From JAAYTD01 sp964472015 (GTDB taxonomy: Bacteria > Bacteroidota > Ignavibacteria > Kapaibacteriales > UBA2268): 64,000 nt of DNA. A program made the position numbers and the translations under genes. Every line of letters starts with the position of its first letter. Positions within the stretch are counted from its first letter, which is position 1. Where the stretch lies: contig CAYYIP010000002.1 of NCBI GenBank assembly GCA_964472015.1, forward strand, positions 1 to 64,000. The letters are read 5' to 3'. Under the pieces are notes generated by a model that made no database searches, was not told the DNA's origin, and saw only the letters and a list, made by a program, of their open reading frames with translations. Of this stretch, positions 44,204-54,383 are shown one piece after another.

Positions 44204-47200
44204 ATGAAAAAATTGTGTCTATTTGTCGCTGTTTTATTAATGACAGCGTTAGGAGTAGATATAGCTTTGGCTCAGACTGATGTTTATAGTAAGTATAATC
44301 CAAGTGATCCAGGCGCTTCTACAACTCCTCAAAATTTTAATGAAATAGGCAATCCAAAAACATCGCCTGCGATATCAACAGGTTATTATTTCCTTGATGA
44401 CAGTAATCCAGATCAATGGGCTGCTTGGAAACCTGCTGAAACTGGATTTATACAAACAAGTGTACAGCCTTATCTATGGTATAGAATTTATTCAGGTCCT
44501 CGTCAAGTTCCATTATCAGAAAGAGAAGGTGGTGCAGAAGGTATTCGTTTCTTCAGGAATCCTGCTGAAAGAGCACATTACTTTAATTCAAATGATAAAA
44601 TAACACCTGTTGATTCTGTGAATGCTGCTTTTGCCGGTCCTATTCCTTTAGGATTTGCATTCTATTTTAATGGTATTCGTTATGATAGTTTTTATGTATC
44701 TGCAAAAGGTGTTATAGCTCTTTCAAACAGACGATATTTCTATGATAACAATGGCAATCGTGTAAAACCAGCAGGTATGTCAAACTGTTATGATCCTATG
44801 AGTGCAGATTGGTTTGCAGTAGGACGTGAACGTGTTGGTGATGGATTAAATGACCCTATCCCTGATAATTATGGGTTTGATGTAATTGCTTGCGGCGGTG
44901 ATATTGACAATAGATTTTTAGGTATTAGACGTGGTCAAGCAGTTGCAGTGGACGCTGCTTTAACAAATGCAGGTCATCCTGCAAGTATGGCTGCTTTATT
45001 AGGAGGAAAATCAGGTGCTGCTTATATTTCTCCTTTCTTTGGTCCATATTATTTACCTCAATATGATACGATTAGAAAAGCTAATGATGATTATGGACAA
45101 GTATGGTATAAAAGATCTTTAAATTCTGATAAATTAATTATTTATTACAAGAATTTAACAATGTTAGCAGGTCAATATAATTTACCTAATAGTAATATAT
45201 TCTTTAAAATACCTCAGTTAGGTCGTCCTATAGAAGATGATAATCAATTATCAGGCAGCTGTCAGGTAGTACTTAATAGAGTTGATAGTTCTATTACTTT
45301 CTTATATGGCGAATTCAAAGGTGGAGCACAACTTCAGAATGTTTATGTTGTTAGTCCTCCAACTTTAATGGGACCTTTTATGATTATAGGTGTTGGTGGT
45401 TATGCAAGACATACAGGTTATGACAGCAAAACTAATACAGAAGCTGCTATTTGGGATAATGAATATATGCAGTTCACACAACAACAACCAGGTAATCAAA
45501 ATCCTGGTGGAATGCAAAATAAAAATGCTTCTTTTTTCCATGATAATTATAAAGTTAAATTTAAACAATGGCGTAATGCATTAAGACTTGTGGATGTTCA
45601 GTATTTAACAAGAAGTCAGGAAATTACAGAGGGTCTGGATTATAAAGTTGAAATTGAAACTGGACAAGTTAGAGATGAATATGATCCATTTGAATTATTT
45701 GCTGGTGAAGAACGTTTAGGTTCTATGCAGCCAGTTGCTATTATTCAAAATTTAACAAATGAGATTCAAGGTTCTAGAGGTGTTAACTTTGTTAAACAAG
45801 ATTTCCAATTCCAAGCAAGATTTAGAGTTAAAAATGTTGCATTTGATAGATTTATTTATAATCGTGTTGCAAAAATTTCTGATTATTGTTTAAGACTTCC
45901 ACTTGCAACAATAGATAAAATTTGTAATGATGATGAATTTTCAAATGTTAGATATGTTAGTGTTGTTAATCAACAAGGGAATTATATAGCAACAGATAGA
46001 GCACTAAATGAAAATCAAACAGGTATTCCACCTTATGATTTTGTAAGAGTTCGTTTTTCTAAGTTTGAACCAAATCAATATATTGATAATCAAATTGGTT
46101 TAATGGAAGCTCAGGCTATTACAGAAGCTATAAATCCTATAACAGGTGAAGTTATTGGAGATAGTTGGCCTTTTGATGATTCTTCGAAGGTTAAATTCTG
46201 GGTTATAAGACGTATTAAGGATTTTAGAGATGATGTAGCAGAGGGTGGTTTTCATTCACTTGAAAATACATTAAGACCGTCTGTATTAAAATGGGTACAT
46301 AATACTAATAATGGACCAAGAATTGTTTCTGCTTCAGATCAAACTTCTGCATATCCTTTACCTCCAGTAGGGAATGCAAGAGCTGCAAATCCGCCTTATT
46401 CGGCTTTGAATAGTCCTTTTATTGAAATGAACTGGAATCCTGATCCTAAGATGGAAAGACCAGTCGGTGATAAAATTACTTCTTTCCCTATTGATTTAAG
46501 AAATAGAAATGGTGCTATTTTAACTTTAGGTGTTCAAAGAAGTACTGCTGGTATTTCAACTAGTAGAGGATTTGGTGATGGTCAACTAGTAGGACCAGAA
46601 CACAGAGCAGTCTTTGTTGGAAATACAGGAGTTATGGTACAATATACATTAGGAAATGCTGCAAATCCTGATTATTTAGCAGTTGAATTTTTGAAGCCAA
46701 GTCCTGATGGGATAAAATACATTACAAATACCGGGAAAAACTTTAATATTAAAGATTCATCGTCGGGTTCGGGTGCAGGAGTCAAAAATAATCCTATTTG
46801 GAGATATCATCCTACTTGGCAAAATGGTAATATAACTAATCCAATTCAAAATACACCTGCACTTGCTATTTTTGGTGGTGGTGGTTATTTCTTAGGTTGG
46901 AATTATGCAGATAAAAAAGTATATACACCTGTAACTTGGGCTACTACTCAATATTATAACAAGAAAGCTGTTGCTGGAATTATATATAATCCTTACGATG
47001 TAGGATATGACTATGAATTTTATAGATATTCAGTTCCTATTCCAGATTATTATATTGATGGAGCTTATGATGGTGGTAAAAACTTTAGATTTAGGATTAG
47101 AGTAATTGAAAGTGATGGTCCTTACGGTGATCAAAAAGATCCTATGGTTTATATGAATACATCTGATGAAGGTGGAGGTGATACATATTATATAGATAAT

Positions 47201-49186
47201 GTTGCTATTATTTATCATGCAGTAGTGCCTGATATAGAAATGGCTGCAGTTAAGATTATATGGCCTTATACTCTTGTACCTGCTTCACAAGCAAATGATC
47301 TCACTGTAATTACAAGATTAAACAATGTTTCTACTTGTGATGCAAAACCATTTACTGTAAAAGTTAAAATATTTAAAGGCGGTTCCCCCTCTGGACAACC
47401 TGTTTATTGTAGAACTATGCAACTAGCAACTTTAAAGGCTGGTAATTCTATTGAACTTACATTCCCTCAATTTACAGCTCGTAAATTTGGAGATGGTACT
47501 TATACATTACAAGCTATATCTATATATCCTGGCAAAGATTCTTACAGTAGAAATGATACAACTTCTTCTACTTTTATATTAAAATTCTCCGGTAATGATG
47601 GTGATATTGCTTATGATAATGATGCTACAAATAATGTGGCTGATGAAGTTGGTATTAGAGGTAAGGGATTGAGTTTATTAGGTGCTACTTTTGGTGGATA
47701 TAATGTGGATTTACGTCCAAATGGTGTACAAACTATTAATACTGCGATGGCTAGTGATAATATATATAAACGATATTATATTGATGGTAGACCTTGGATA
47801 GATTATATTGCTGGTGGTAGTTTAAGTATGGCTGTACACTTCCCTAATTATCAAGGTCCAATAGATGGTGTTTTATCAGGTCAAATAGCTGTTAAATTTA
47901 CTCTTTCTGCAACTGACTCTTTGAAAGGATTTAAAGCTTATTTCACAGAAGCAAATCAAGCATTTGATGATATTTCTTTTGCAGTTTATAGAAATTCTAC
48001 TAATGATGTACCAAGTACACAGGTTGGTAATACTTTATTGGCAAGACGTTTATTATCAAAAACAGCTGCTGGTGTTGAATCTTCAACTCCAGTTGTAGGT
48101 AGTTATGTAAATTATGAATTACCACAACAATTAGTTCTTGAAAAAGGTACTTACTGGGTAGCTATTGCACAACGTGGTGAAACAGGTCTTGAGCTAGGAG
48201 CTTCTTCTCAAAGAATGGCTATGAGAACGATGGTTGTTACTGCTGATATGGATGGTACTTTAGGTAGTTCTGGTATACAAATTTTAGTTGATAAAAACTT
48301 ACGTGTACCTTCAACTGATAAGAATTATGGTATAATATATAAGAATAATAACTTATTTGCTTTTGAAAATATTTTAGGTAGTAATGTTTGGACTCAGTTT
48401 ATGCCTACTGTAGGTCAAGTAGCTTATGCTCACTTTGATCATTATGGAAACAATAGTGATATGTATCGTACTTTAACACGTGGTACTTGGATGCCATTGT
48501 TAAGACCTTATTTTGGTCGAAGAGATGTTTCTGAAGATGATACTAGATATCCTTGTGAAGATGATATTAGTGGTGGTTCGCAACCTGTAGTTCCTGTTGA
48601 AATAGTTGACTTTACTGGTAGTGTACGTAATAATGCTATTGAATTAATGTGGGAAACAGCTTCTGAAGTTAATAACTATGGATTCTTAGTTGAAAGAACA
48701 GATGCAGAAACTGGTGAATGGAAAGAACTTACATTTACAAAGGGTGCTGGTAATTCTAATTCGGCTATAAGATATAGATTTAAAGATGAAAATGTTGTTA
48801 ATGGAATGACTTATCAATATAGACTTCTTCAAATGGATTACGATGGAGCACTTTCGTGTCATAACAATAACATAATTACTGTTAAATATGAAAATAATCA
48901 AAGTATTGTTCTCGAACAAAATAGTCCAAATCCATTTAGCGATATTACCTATATTAATTTCTTTATGCCAACAAATAATGTAGCTACACTTGAAGTAGTT
49001 GATATATTTGGTAAGGTAGTTCGTACTTTACTAGATAATGAAACTGTAAATTCAGGGAATGCTTCTTATTCTTGGGATGGAGTAGATGAAGTAGGAAATA
49101 AAGTTAGCAATGGTAACTATATGATTAGATTAACTGTTGGTGACAATATTATGACTAAGAAAATGAGTTTAATTAGAAATAATTAA
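44204..49186 (+). CDS. Very large secreted protein with T9SS C-terminal sorting domain
   Basis: 1660 residues. Sec signal peptide at 1-24 (KKLCLFVAVLLMTALG...ALAQ). The large middle is Gly/Asn/Tyr-rich with beta-type repeats and no catalytic motif that I recognise. Around 1015-1130 a CARDB-like beta domain begins at IEMAAVKIIWPYTLVPASQ. From ~1465 come an Ig-like domain (VPVEIVDFTGSVRNNAIELMW, ASEVNNYGFLVERT) and a FlgD-like type A sorting tail: LEQNSPNPFSD, LEVVDIFGKVVRTL, YSWDGVDEVGNKVSNGNYMIRL and a Lys-rich end. This predicts export by Sec, then T9SS, to the cell surface. A good Shine-Dalgarno and strong terminator mark it as a separate, probably well expressed gene. Function unknown. Confidence 0.88.
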   Translation: MKKLCLFVAVLLMTALGVDIALAQTDVYSKYNPSDPGASTTPQNFNEIGNPKTSPAISTGYYFLDDSNPDQWAAWKPAETGFIQTSVQPYLWYRIYSGPRQVPLSEREGGAEGIRFFRNPAERAHYFNSNDKITPVDSVNAAFAGPIPLGFAFYFNGIRYDSFYVSAKGVIALSNRRYFYDNNGNRVKPAGMSNCYDPMSADWFAVGRERVGDGLNDPIPDNYGFDVIACGGDIDNRFLGIRRGQAVAVDAALTNAGHPASMAALLGGKSGAAYISPFFGPYYLPQYDTIRKANDDYGQVWYKRSLNSDKLIIYYKNLTMLAGQYNLPNSNIFFKIPQLGRPIEDDNQLSGSCQVVLNRVDSSITFLYGEFKGGAQLQNVYVVSPPTLMGPFMIIGVGGYARHTGYDSKTNTEAAIWDNEYMQFTQQQPGNQNPGGMQNKNASFFHDNYKVKFKQWRNALRLVDVQYLTRSQEITEGLDYKVEIETGQVRDEYDPFELFAGEERLGSMQPVAIIQNLTNEIQGSRGVNFVKQDFQFQARFRVKNVAFDRFIYNRVAKISDYCLRLPLATIDKICNDDEFSNVRYVSVVNQQGNYIATDRALNENQTGIPPYDFVRVRFSKFEPNQYIDNQIGLMEAQAITEAINPITGEVIGDSWPFDDSSKVKFWVIRRIKDFRDDVAEGGFHSLENTLRPSVLKWVHNTNNGPRIVSASDQTSAYPLPPVGNARAANPPYSALNSPFIEMNWNPDPKMERPVGDKITSFPIDLRNRNGAILTLGVQRSTAGISTSRGFGDGQLVGPEHRAVFVGNTGVMVQYTLGNAANPDYLAVEFLKPSPDGIKYITNTGKNFNIKDSSSGSGAGVKNNPIWRYHPTWQNGNITNPIQNTPALAIFGGGGYFLGWNYADKKVYTPVTWATTQYYNKKAVAGIIYNPYDVGYDYEFYRYSVPIPDYYIDGAYDGGKNFRFRIRVIESDGPYGDQKDPMVYMNTSDEGGGDTYYIDNVAIIYHAVVPDIEMAAVKIIWPYTLVPASQANDLTVITRLNNVSTCDAKPFTVKVKIFKGGSPSGQPVYCRTMQLATLKAGNSIELTFPQFTARKFGDGTYTLQAISIYPGKDSYSRNDTTSSTFILKFSGNDGDIAYDNDATNNVADEVGIRGKGLSLLGATFGGYNVDLRPNGVQTINTAMASDNIYKRYYIDGRPWIDYIAGGSLSMAVHFPNYQGPIDGVLSGQIAVKFTLSATDSLKGFKAYFTEANQAFDDISFAVYRNSTNDVPSTQVGNTLLARRLLSKTAAGVESSTPVVGSYVNYELPQQLVLEKGTYWVAIAQRGETGLELGASSQRMAMRTMVVTADMDGTLGSSGIQILVDKNLRVPSTDKNYGIIYKNNNLFAFENILGSNVWTQFMPTVGQVAYAHFDHYGNNSDMYRTLTRGTWMPLLRPYFGRRDVSEDDTRYPCEDDISGGSQPVVPVEIVDFTGSVRNNAIELMWETASEVNNYGFLVERTDAETGEWKELTFTKGAGNSNSAIRYRFKDENVVNGMTYQYRLLQMDYDGALSCHNNNIITVKYENNQSIVLEQNSPNPFSDITYINFFMPTNNVATLEVVDIFGKVVRTLLDNETVNSGNASYSWDGVDEVGNKVSNGNYMIRLTVGDNIMTKKMSLIRNN

Positions 49187-49219
49187 TCTTATTAAATTTT
49201 TAAATTTTTTTATATCTAT

Positions 49220-49247
49220 AGGGTTCTTCTTTTGAAGAACCCTTTTT
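49220..49247 (+). terminator. Terminator of the 1660-aa protein gene
   Basis: A 10-bp stem AGGGTTCTTC/GAAGAACCCT with a TTTT loop and a T run, the most GC-rich terminator in the window. It lies 33 bp after the stop codon. Confidence 0.92.
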
Positions 49248-49270
49248 ATTATTTAATTTAAGGTATGTAA

Positions 49271-49612
49271 GTGCAAGATTCTATTTTTACAAAAATTATA
49301 AAAAGAGAAATTCCGTCAGATATTATTTTTGAAGATAAAGATGTAATGGTGATTAAAGATATTAATCCATTAGCACCTATACATTTATTAATATTTCCTA
49401 AAATACAAATTGCTACATTAAATGAGTTAACGGAAAAAGATAGTGATTTAATTAGTAAAATTATATTAGTTGCTACCAAAATAGCAAAAGATTTTAAGGT
49501 AGACCAAACTGGGTATCGTTTAGTTATGAATTGTAATGAATATGCTGGGCAGACTGTATATCATATTCATTGTCATTTATTAGCAGGCAAAAAATTAAAA
49601 TTTGAAGCATAA
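49271..49612 (+). CDS. HIT-family nucleotide-binding hydrolase (HINT-like)
   Basis: 113 residues; a GTG start is used because the family N-terminus (SIFTKIIKREIPSDIIFEDKDVMVIKDINP) begins directly after it. The catalytic histidine triad is His98, His100 and His102 in YHIHCHLLAGK, with the usual downstream Gly. HINT proteins hydrolyse purine nucleoside phosphoramidates or AMP-lysine-type adducts. The zinc-binding CxxC of many bacterial HITs is replaced by Ser-Ile-Phe-Thr. It lies 6 bp before recQ and is probably co-transcribed with it. Confidence 0.93.
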   Translation: MQDSIFTKIIKREIPSDIIFEDKDVMVIKDINPLAPIHLLIFPKIQIATLNELTEKDSDLISKIILVATKIAKDFKVDQTGYRLVMNCNEYAGQTVYHIHCHLLAGKKLKFEA

Positions 49613-49618
49613 ATTAAA

Positions 49619-52066
49619 GTGGATATATTAGAAATATTAAAGGAAAGATTTGGTTTTAGTTCTTTTAAGAATGGTCAAAGAGAAATAATTCAAACGATTA
49701 TTAATAGAGAAAATACGCTTGTTGTTATGCCAACAGGTGGTGGTAAATCTTTATGTTATCAATTACCTGCTATTATAATGCCGGGTACTGCTATTGTTAT
49801 TTCTCCTTTAATTTCTTTAATGAAAGATCAAAGTGATGCTCTTTCAAAAAATGGTATAGAGTCTACATTTATTAATAGTTCTTTGGATAGTAAAGAATAT
49901 AAAGAACGAATGATAAATTTAAAAAATGCTAAATATAAACTTGTTTATATCGCTCCCGAACGTTTAGAGAATGATTATTTTTTAAACGTCCTTAATGATA
50001 TTAAGATTTCATTTTTAGTTGTGGATGAAGCTCATTGTATTTCTCAATGGGGACATGATTTTAGACCTTCATATTTAAATATATCTAATTTATTAGAAAA
50101 AACTAATATTTACCATACTGTTGCCTTAACGGCGACTGCTACGCCTAAGGTTCAAGAAGATATTGTAAAATATTTAAAATTGCATTCTTATAAGTCATTT
50201 ATTTGTGGATTTAATAGACATAATTTAACATATTTTACTGAGAATACTAGTGATAAATTTAATAAGATTTATGATATAATAGAGCCGTCAATACTTAAAG
50301 CAAAAGAAACAAGTGAATCCTGTGGTTCTAATATTATATATTGTGCTACTCGTAATCTTACTGATATTGTATATAACAAATTAATTGAAAATAAAATTGA
50401 TGTAGTTAATTATCATGCCGGATTAAGTGCAGAAGAACGTAAATATAATCAAGATTCTTTTGTTAGAGGTTATAAAAGTGTTATTGTTGCTACCAATGCT
50501 TTTGGAATGGGAATAGATAAACCTGATGTTAGAAACGTTATTCATTATAATTTACCGGGAAGTATAGAAAATTATTACCAAGAGGCAGGTCGAGCAGGTC
50601 GGGATGGGTATCCATCTAATTGTTATTTATTTTATAATAGTAATGATATAAAATTACAAAAATATTTTATAAACTCAACTTTTCCGCCTTATGAAGATTT
50701 TTTAAAAGTTTTTTCTTATTTAAAATCTCTTAATCAAGAATTATGTATTGAGACACTAAAATCAATATCTAAGAATACAGGGATTTTACAGAATAGTTGT
50801 ATTGCTAGTATACTAGAACAGTTTGAGAAATATAAAATTATTAGTAGAAATAATATTTCTCAAAAAGCAAAATTAAAATTTCTTTATACTAAAGAAGAAT
50901 TAATAAGATATATGCAAACTATTAATGAAGAAAACAAAATAGTATTAGATGCAATTTTGCGTTCTGTTTCTGGTGAAAGTTTAAAAAAGTTTGTAGATAT
51001 AGATATTGAATATATATTAAGAAAGTATGAAATAAAACCTGATATTTTTGTAAATTCTATAAGAGCTTTTAAATTATATAATATAATAGAATATAAAGAT
51101 TTCATACCTGAAAATTCTTTTTATTTTAATCTAAATATAAATAATTTTGAGGATTGTAATATAGATTTTGATTCTTTTTATATTCGTAAAAAAGTTAATG
51201 AATATAATTTAGAAAAAATGATTGAATATGCAGTAACAAAAGAATGTAAGCGTAAATTTATTCTTAATTATTTTCAAGATACAACTTATGATGAAAAAAA
51301 AGATAAATGTAAATGTAGTTCTTGTGAAATAAAACATAAGAGTAATAAAATAAATATTACTTTTGAAACTTTAGCAGTTTTACAATCTGTAAAAGATATT
51401 AAATGTAAATATGGACTATATTTGTTAATAGATTATTTATTAGGCGTTAAAAGTTATAAAATTACTAAAAATTTTTTATATGAATATGAAACTTTTGGTA
51501 TATTAAAAGATACTTATAAATATAAGGGTGAAATAAAAACCATTATTGATATAGCAATTGAAAATAATTTATTAAAAGTTTCGGGAGATAAATATCCTAT
51601 TATTATATTGACAGATATAGGTGAAAAATTATTAAATGATAATAAAATTATTTTATTAAAAACTATTAATAAAAAAAATAAAACAAATATTAAGAAAAAG
51701 ATATATAACAAGGTATTTTTGTCAAAAGAAATAGAAAATTGTTATGATAAAACATATGTAGATGAATTTGCAGAAAAAATAGATAAGTTATTTATTGAAG
51801 GTAATGATATAGAATCGATTTCAAATATTTTACATTTGTCAAAAGGAGAAATTGCACAAAGAGTTCAGAAGGCAATAGAGAAAGGGTATTCTTTTAAATG
51901 GTATAATTATATAAATAAAAATATATATATGCAAGTTAAGAATATAATAAAAGAACAACCATATATTTTATTAAAGGATATACAATCAAAACTTTTAATA
52001 CCTATAGATTTTGCATTATTAAGAATAGTTGTTTCTTTTGTCAAGCAAGATATAAATATAAACTGA
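49619..52066 (+). CDS. recQ: ATP-dependent DNA helicase RecQ
   Basis: 3'-5' helicase that unwinds recombination and fork intermediates. 815 residues with a GTG start six bases after the HIT gene. Helicase motifs: MPTGGGKSLCYQLP (Lys43), VVDEAHCISQWGHDFRPSY, LTATATP, IIYCATR, ATNAFGMGIDKPDVR and a QEAGRAGRDG motif VI. Then a zinc-binding segment with CKRKFILNYF and CKCSSCE, and a RQC winged-helix domain (~575-670). Instead of a classical HRDC domain, the C-terminus is a Lys/Asn-rich linker plus a helix-turn-helix segment (IESISNILHLSKGEIAQRVQ), as in longer RecQ forms of Bacteroidota. Identification is secure. Confidence 0.95.
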   Translation: MDILEILKERFGFSSFKNGQREIIQTIINRENTLVVMPTGGGKSLCYQLPAIIMPGTAIVISPLISLMKDQSDALSKNGIESTFINSSLDSKEYKERMINLKNAKYKLVYIAPERLENDYFLNVLNDIKISFLVVDEAHCISQWGHDFRPSYLNISNLLEKTNIYHTVALTATATPKVQEDIVKYLKLHSYKSFICGFNRHNLTYFTENTSDKFNKIYDIIEPSILKAKETSESCGSNIIYCATRNLTDIVYNKLIENKIDVVNYHAGLSAEERKYNQDSFVRGYKSVIVATNAFGMGIDKPDVRNVIHYNLPGSIENYYQEAGRAGRDGYPSNCYLFYNSNDIKLQKYFINSTFPPYEDFLKVFSYLKSLNQELCIETLKSISKNTGILQNSCIASILEQFEKYKIISRNNISQKAKLKFLYTKEELIRYMQTINEENKIVLDAILRSVSGESLKKFVDIDIEYILRKYEIKPDIFVNSIRAFKLYNIIEYKDFIPENSFYFNLNINNFEDCNIDFDSFYIRKKVNEYNLEKMIEYAVTKECKRKFILNYFQDTTYDEKKDKCKCSSCEIKHKSNKINITFETLAVLQSVKDIKCKYGLYLLIDYLLGVKSYKITKNFLYEYETFGILKDTYKYKGEIKTIIDIAIENNLLKVSGDKYPIIILTDIGEKLLNDNKIILLKTINKKNKTNIKKKIYNKVFLSKEIENCYDKTYVDEFAEKIDKLFIEGNDIESISNILHLSKGEIAQRVQKAIEKGYSFKWYNYINKNIYMQVKNIIKEQPYILLKDIQSKLLIPIDFALLRIVVSFVKQDININ

Positions 52067-52099
52067 TAAAGTTATAAAAAATTAACTATTAACTAAAAA

Positions 52100-52879
52100 A
52101 TGAGAAAAAAAATTATTATTATAGCAGGTCCTTGCGTTGTTGAATCTTTTGAAATGTTAGATGAAACTGCTGCAACATTAAAGGATATTTTTAAAAATTA
52201 TGATAACATAGATTTTTATTTTAAATCTTCTTATAAAAAAGCGAATCGTAGCAGTATAACCTCTTTTACTGGTGTTGGTAATGAAAAAGCTCTTATATGG
52301 TTGAAATTAGTAGGTGAAAAATATAATTTAAAATTACTTACTGATGTTCATGAAACTACTGATGTTGAAATGGTTACTAATTATGTAGATGTTTTACAAA
52401 TTCCTGCTTTTTTGTCTAGACAAACAGATTTATTAATTGCAGCTGCAAAAACGGGTAAACAGATTAATATAAAAAAAGGACAGTTTATGGCGCCTGATGA
52501 TATGCAAAAAGTAGTAGAAAAAATAATAAATTTTAACAATAAAAAAATATGGTTAACAGAACGTGGAACTTGTTTTGGATATCATAATTTAATTGTAGAT
52601 TTTCGTGGAATTTTAGAAATGCAGAAAATGAAATTTCCAGTTATTTATGATGCTACCCATTCATTACAATTACCATCTATTGGAGTCGAAACAGGTGGTA
52701 ATCCGGAATTTATTTTTGCATTAACTCGTGCTGCTGTTGCTGTTGGAGTTGAAGGAGTATTTTTTGAAACACATCCAAATCCTAAACTAGCAAAAAGTGA
52801 TTCAGCAACACAATTACCTTTATCAGAAGCTGAGAGTTTTGTAAAAATGATTATGAAATATATAAATATAAATTTATAA
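52100..52879 (+). CDS. kdsA: 3-deoxy-8-phosphooctulonate (Kdo-8-P) synthase
   Basis: Condenses arabinose 5-phosphate and PEP to make Kdo-8-phosphate for lipopolysaccharide inner core. 259 residues, slightly short. Motifs: IAGPCVVES with Cys12, FKSSYKKANRSS, KLLTDVHE, QIPAFLSRQTDLL, IKKGQFMAP, LTERGTCFGYHNL and a VIYDATHSLQLP segment with the metal His. The Cys in AGPC corresponds to the metal ligand of the metal-dependent class (Aquifex type), where E. coli has Asn. With lpxB at 62 kb it shows the organism makes Kdo lipid A. It is 33 bp downstream of recQ. Confidence 0.96.
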   Translation: MRKKIIIIAGPCVVESFEMLDETAATLKDIFKNYDNIDFYFKSSYKKANRSSITSFTGVGNEKALIWLKLVGEKYNLKLLTDVHETTDVEMVTNYVDVLQIPAFLSRQTDLLIAAAKTGKQINIKKGQFMAPDDMQKVVEKIINFNNKKIWLTERGTCFGYHNLIVDFRGILEMQKMKFPVIYDATHSLQLPSIGVETGGNPEFIFALTRAAVAVGVEGVFFETHPNPKLAKSDSATQLPLSEAESFVKMIMKYININL

Positions 52880-52964
52880 TATTTATTTATATTAAATAAT
52901 ATATTTTTAATTACTAAGAAACAAAATAAGCATATACATATTTATTTTTATAGAAGAGAGTATG

Positions 52965-54281
52965 TTATTTAGCAGTTTCTTTTAATTTATATTCCATATA
53001 TTCTATTTCTTTTTTTACATCTGGTATAAATATTTCTAAATTTGTATCTATTTTTGCAAGTTCAATAAATTTTTTATAATCATTAATGGCATCTTCATAT
53101 TTACCTAATGCTCTATATGCATTTGCTCTATTATGAATAATAGTTGCATCTTTTTGTTGTTTTAATAAAGCTGTATAATCATTAATAGCTTCGTTATATT
53201 TCTTTATATTATAAAAGCAATTACCTCTATTTTTTAGAACTTCAGGTCGTTCAGATAATTCGCTAATTAATACTTTGGTATAATCTTGTATAGCATTTTC
53301 AAAATTTTTATCAAGATAATTCATATTTCCACGTAATTCATATACATTCATTCCATCTTTATAATTTAGTGCCTTATCTAAATTTTTTATTGCTTCTTTA
53401 TAATTGCCAAGACGATAGTGAGTTAAGGCAATATAATAATAAACTCTATCATGTTTACTATTATTATTACTATTATTATTACTATTATTCAATGCTTGAT
53501 TAAAATCTTTTATAGCATTTTCAAATTCAGAATTTTCCATATAAGCAATCCCACGATAAAATAATAAATCTTCATCATTTGGTTTGAGATTAAAGGCAAA
53601 AGTATAGTCTTTAATTGATTGTTCATAGTTTTTTAATTCTAAATTTATGGTAGCACGCAATTTATATGCATCTGAAGCTTCTGGGTTTATTATAATTGCA
53701 GTATCTAAATCATTTTTAGCTTGTTTAAAATCTTTTAAATTATATAAAACTTCACCTCGTGTAATGAATGCAGCATAATTTTTAGGGTTTAATGTAATTG
53801 CTTTTGTAAAATCTGCAATAGCAAGTTGTTTATCATTATTTTCTAAATACAATATTCCTCGATTATAATAAAATCCGGAATTTTTAGGGTCAATTTCTAT
53901 AAGTTTATTAAAATCATTTAAGGCAAGATTATACTGTTTTTGCAATCTATAAGATTCTGCACGACTACGGTAAGCATCTGAAAATTTTACATCTATTTTT
54001 ATTGCTTCTGTAAAATCGTTTATAGCTAAGTCATATTTCCCAGTTGAATAATATGCATTTCCTCTTAAATTATATGCTTCTGCAATTAAAGGATTTTTTT
54101 CTAAAAGAATAGTTATAGCTTTTATTACTGCATTATAATTATTAGCATTATAAAATGATACTGCTTGATTAAAGATATTTATTTCTTCTTCCGTTTTTAA
54201 TACAATATTTTCTTTTGCATAAACATTTATTGTAGTACAATAAGTTATTATAAAAAATATTAAGAAAAATCGTGCTTTCAT
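52965..54281 (-). CDS. Secreted or periplasmic TPR-repeat protein
   Basis: 438 residues. A signal peptide is visible at ~1-22 (KARFFLIFFIITYCTTINVYA, then KE). The rest is about eleven tetratricopeptide repeats of 34 residues, each with the A/Y-x-x-R-G-x-x-Y ... A-I-x-D-F/Y pattern, for example DAYRSRAESYRLQKQY and AAFITRGEVLYNLKDF. TPR arrays form a superhelix for protein-protein binding; no enzyme domain is attached. An Asn/Ser insertion lies after the sixth full repeat and is encoded by a 12-bp microsatellite. Partner unknown. It is monocistronic and convergent with kdsA. Confidence 0.9.
   Translation of the reverse strand: MKARFFLIFFIITYCTTINVYAKENIVLKTEEEINIFNQAVSFYNANNYNAVIKAITILLEKNPLIAEAYNLRGNAYYSTGKYDLAINDFTEAIKIDVKFSDAYRSRAESYRLQKQYNLALNDFNKLIEIDPKNSGFYYNRGILYLENNDKQLAIADFTKAITLNPKNYAAFITRGEVLYNLKDFKQAKNDLDTAIIINPEASDAYKLRATINLELKNYEQSIKDYTFAFNLKPNDEDLLFYRGIAYMENSEFENAIKDFNQALNNSNNNSNNNSKHDRVYYYIALTHYRLGNYKEAIKNLDKALNYKDGMNVYELRGNMNYLDKNFENAIQDYTKVLISELSERPEVLKNRGNCFYNIKKYNEAINDYTALLKQQKDATIIHNRANAYRALGKYEDAINDYKKFIELAKIDTNLEIFIPDVKKEIEYMEYKLKETAK
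53458..53490 (-). repeat. 12-bp coding microsatellite in the TPR gene
   Basis: Three near-perfect copies of a 12-bp ACTATTATTATT unit (plus-strand sense) encode the NNSNNNSNNNS stretch between two TPRs. Copy-number changes would keep the frame. Confidence 0.8.
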
Positions 54282-54383
54282 AAATTATTTTTTGAATTAT
54301 ATTTATATATTAATCTGAATTATAATTTTGTATCTAAGTATGATATCAATTATTGTGCCATTTATAATTTTATTCTAATTTAA

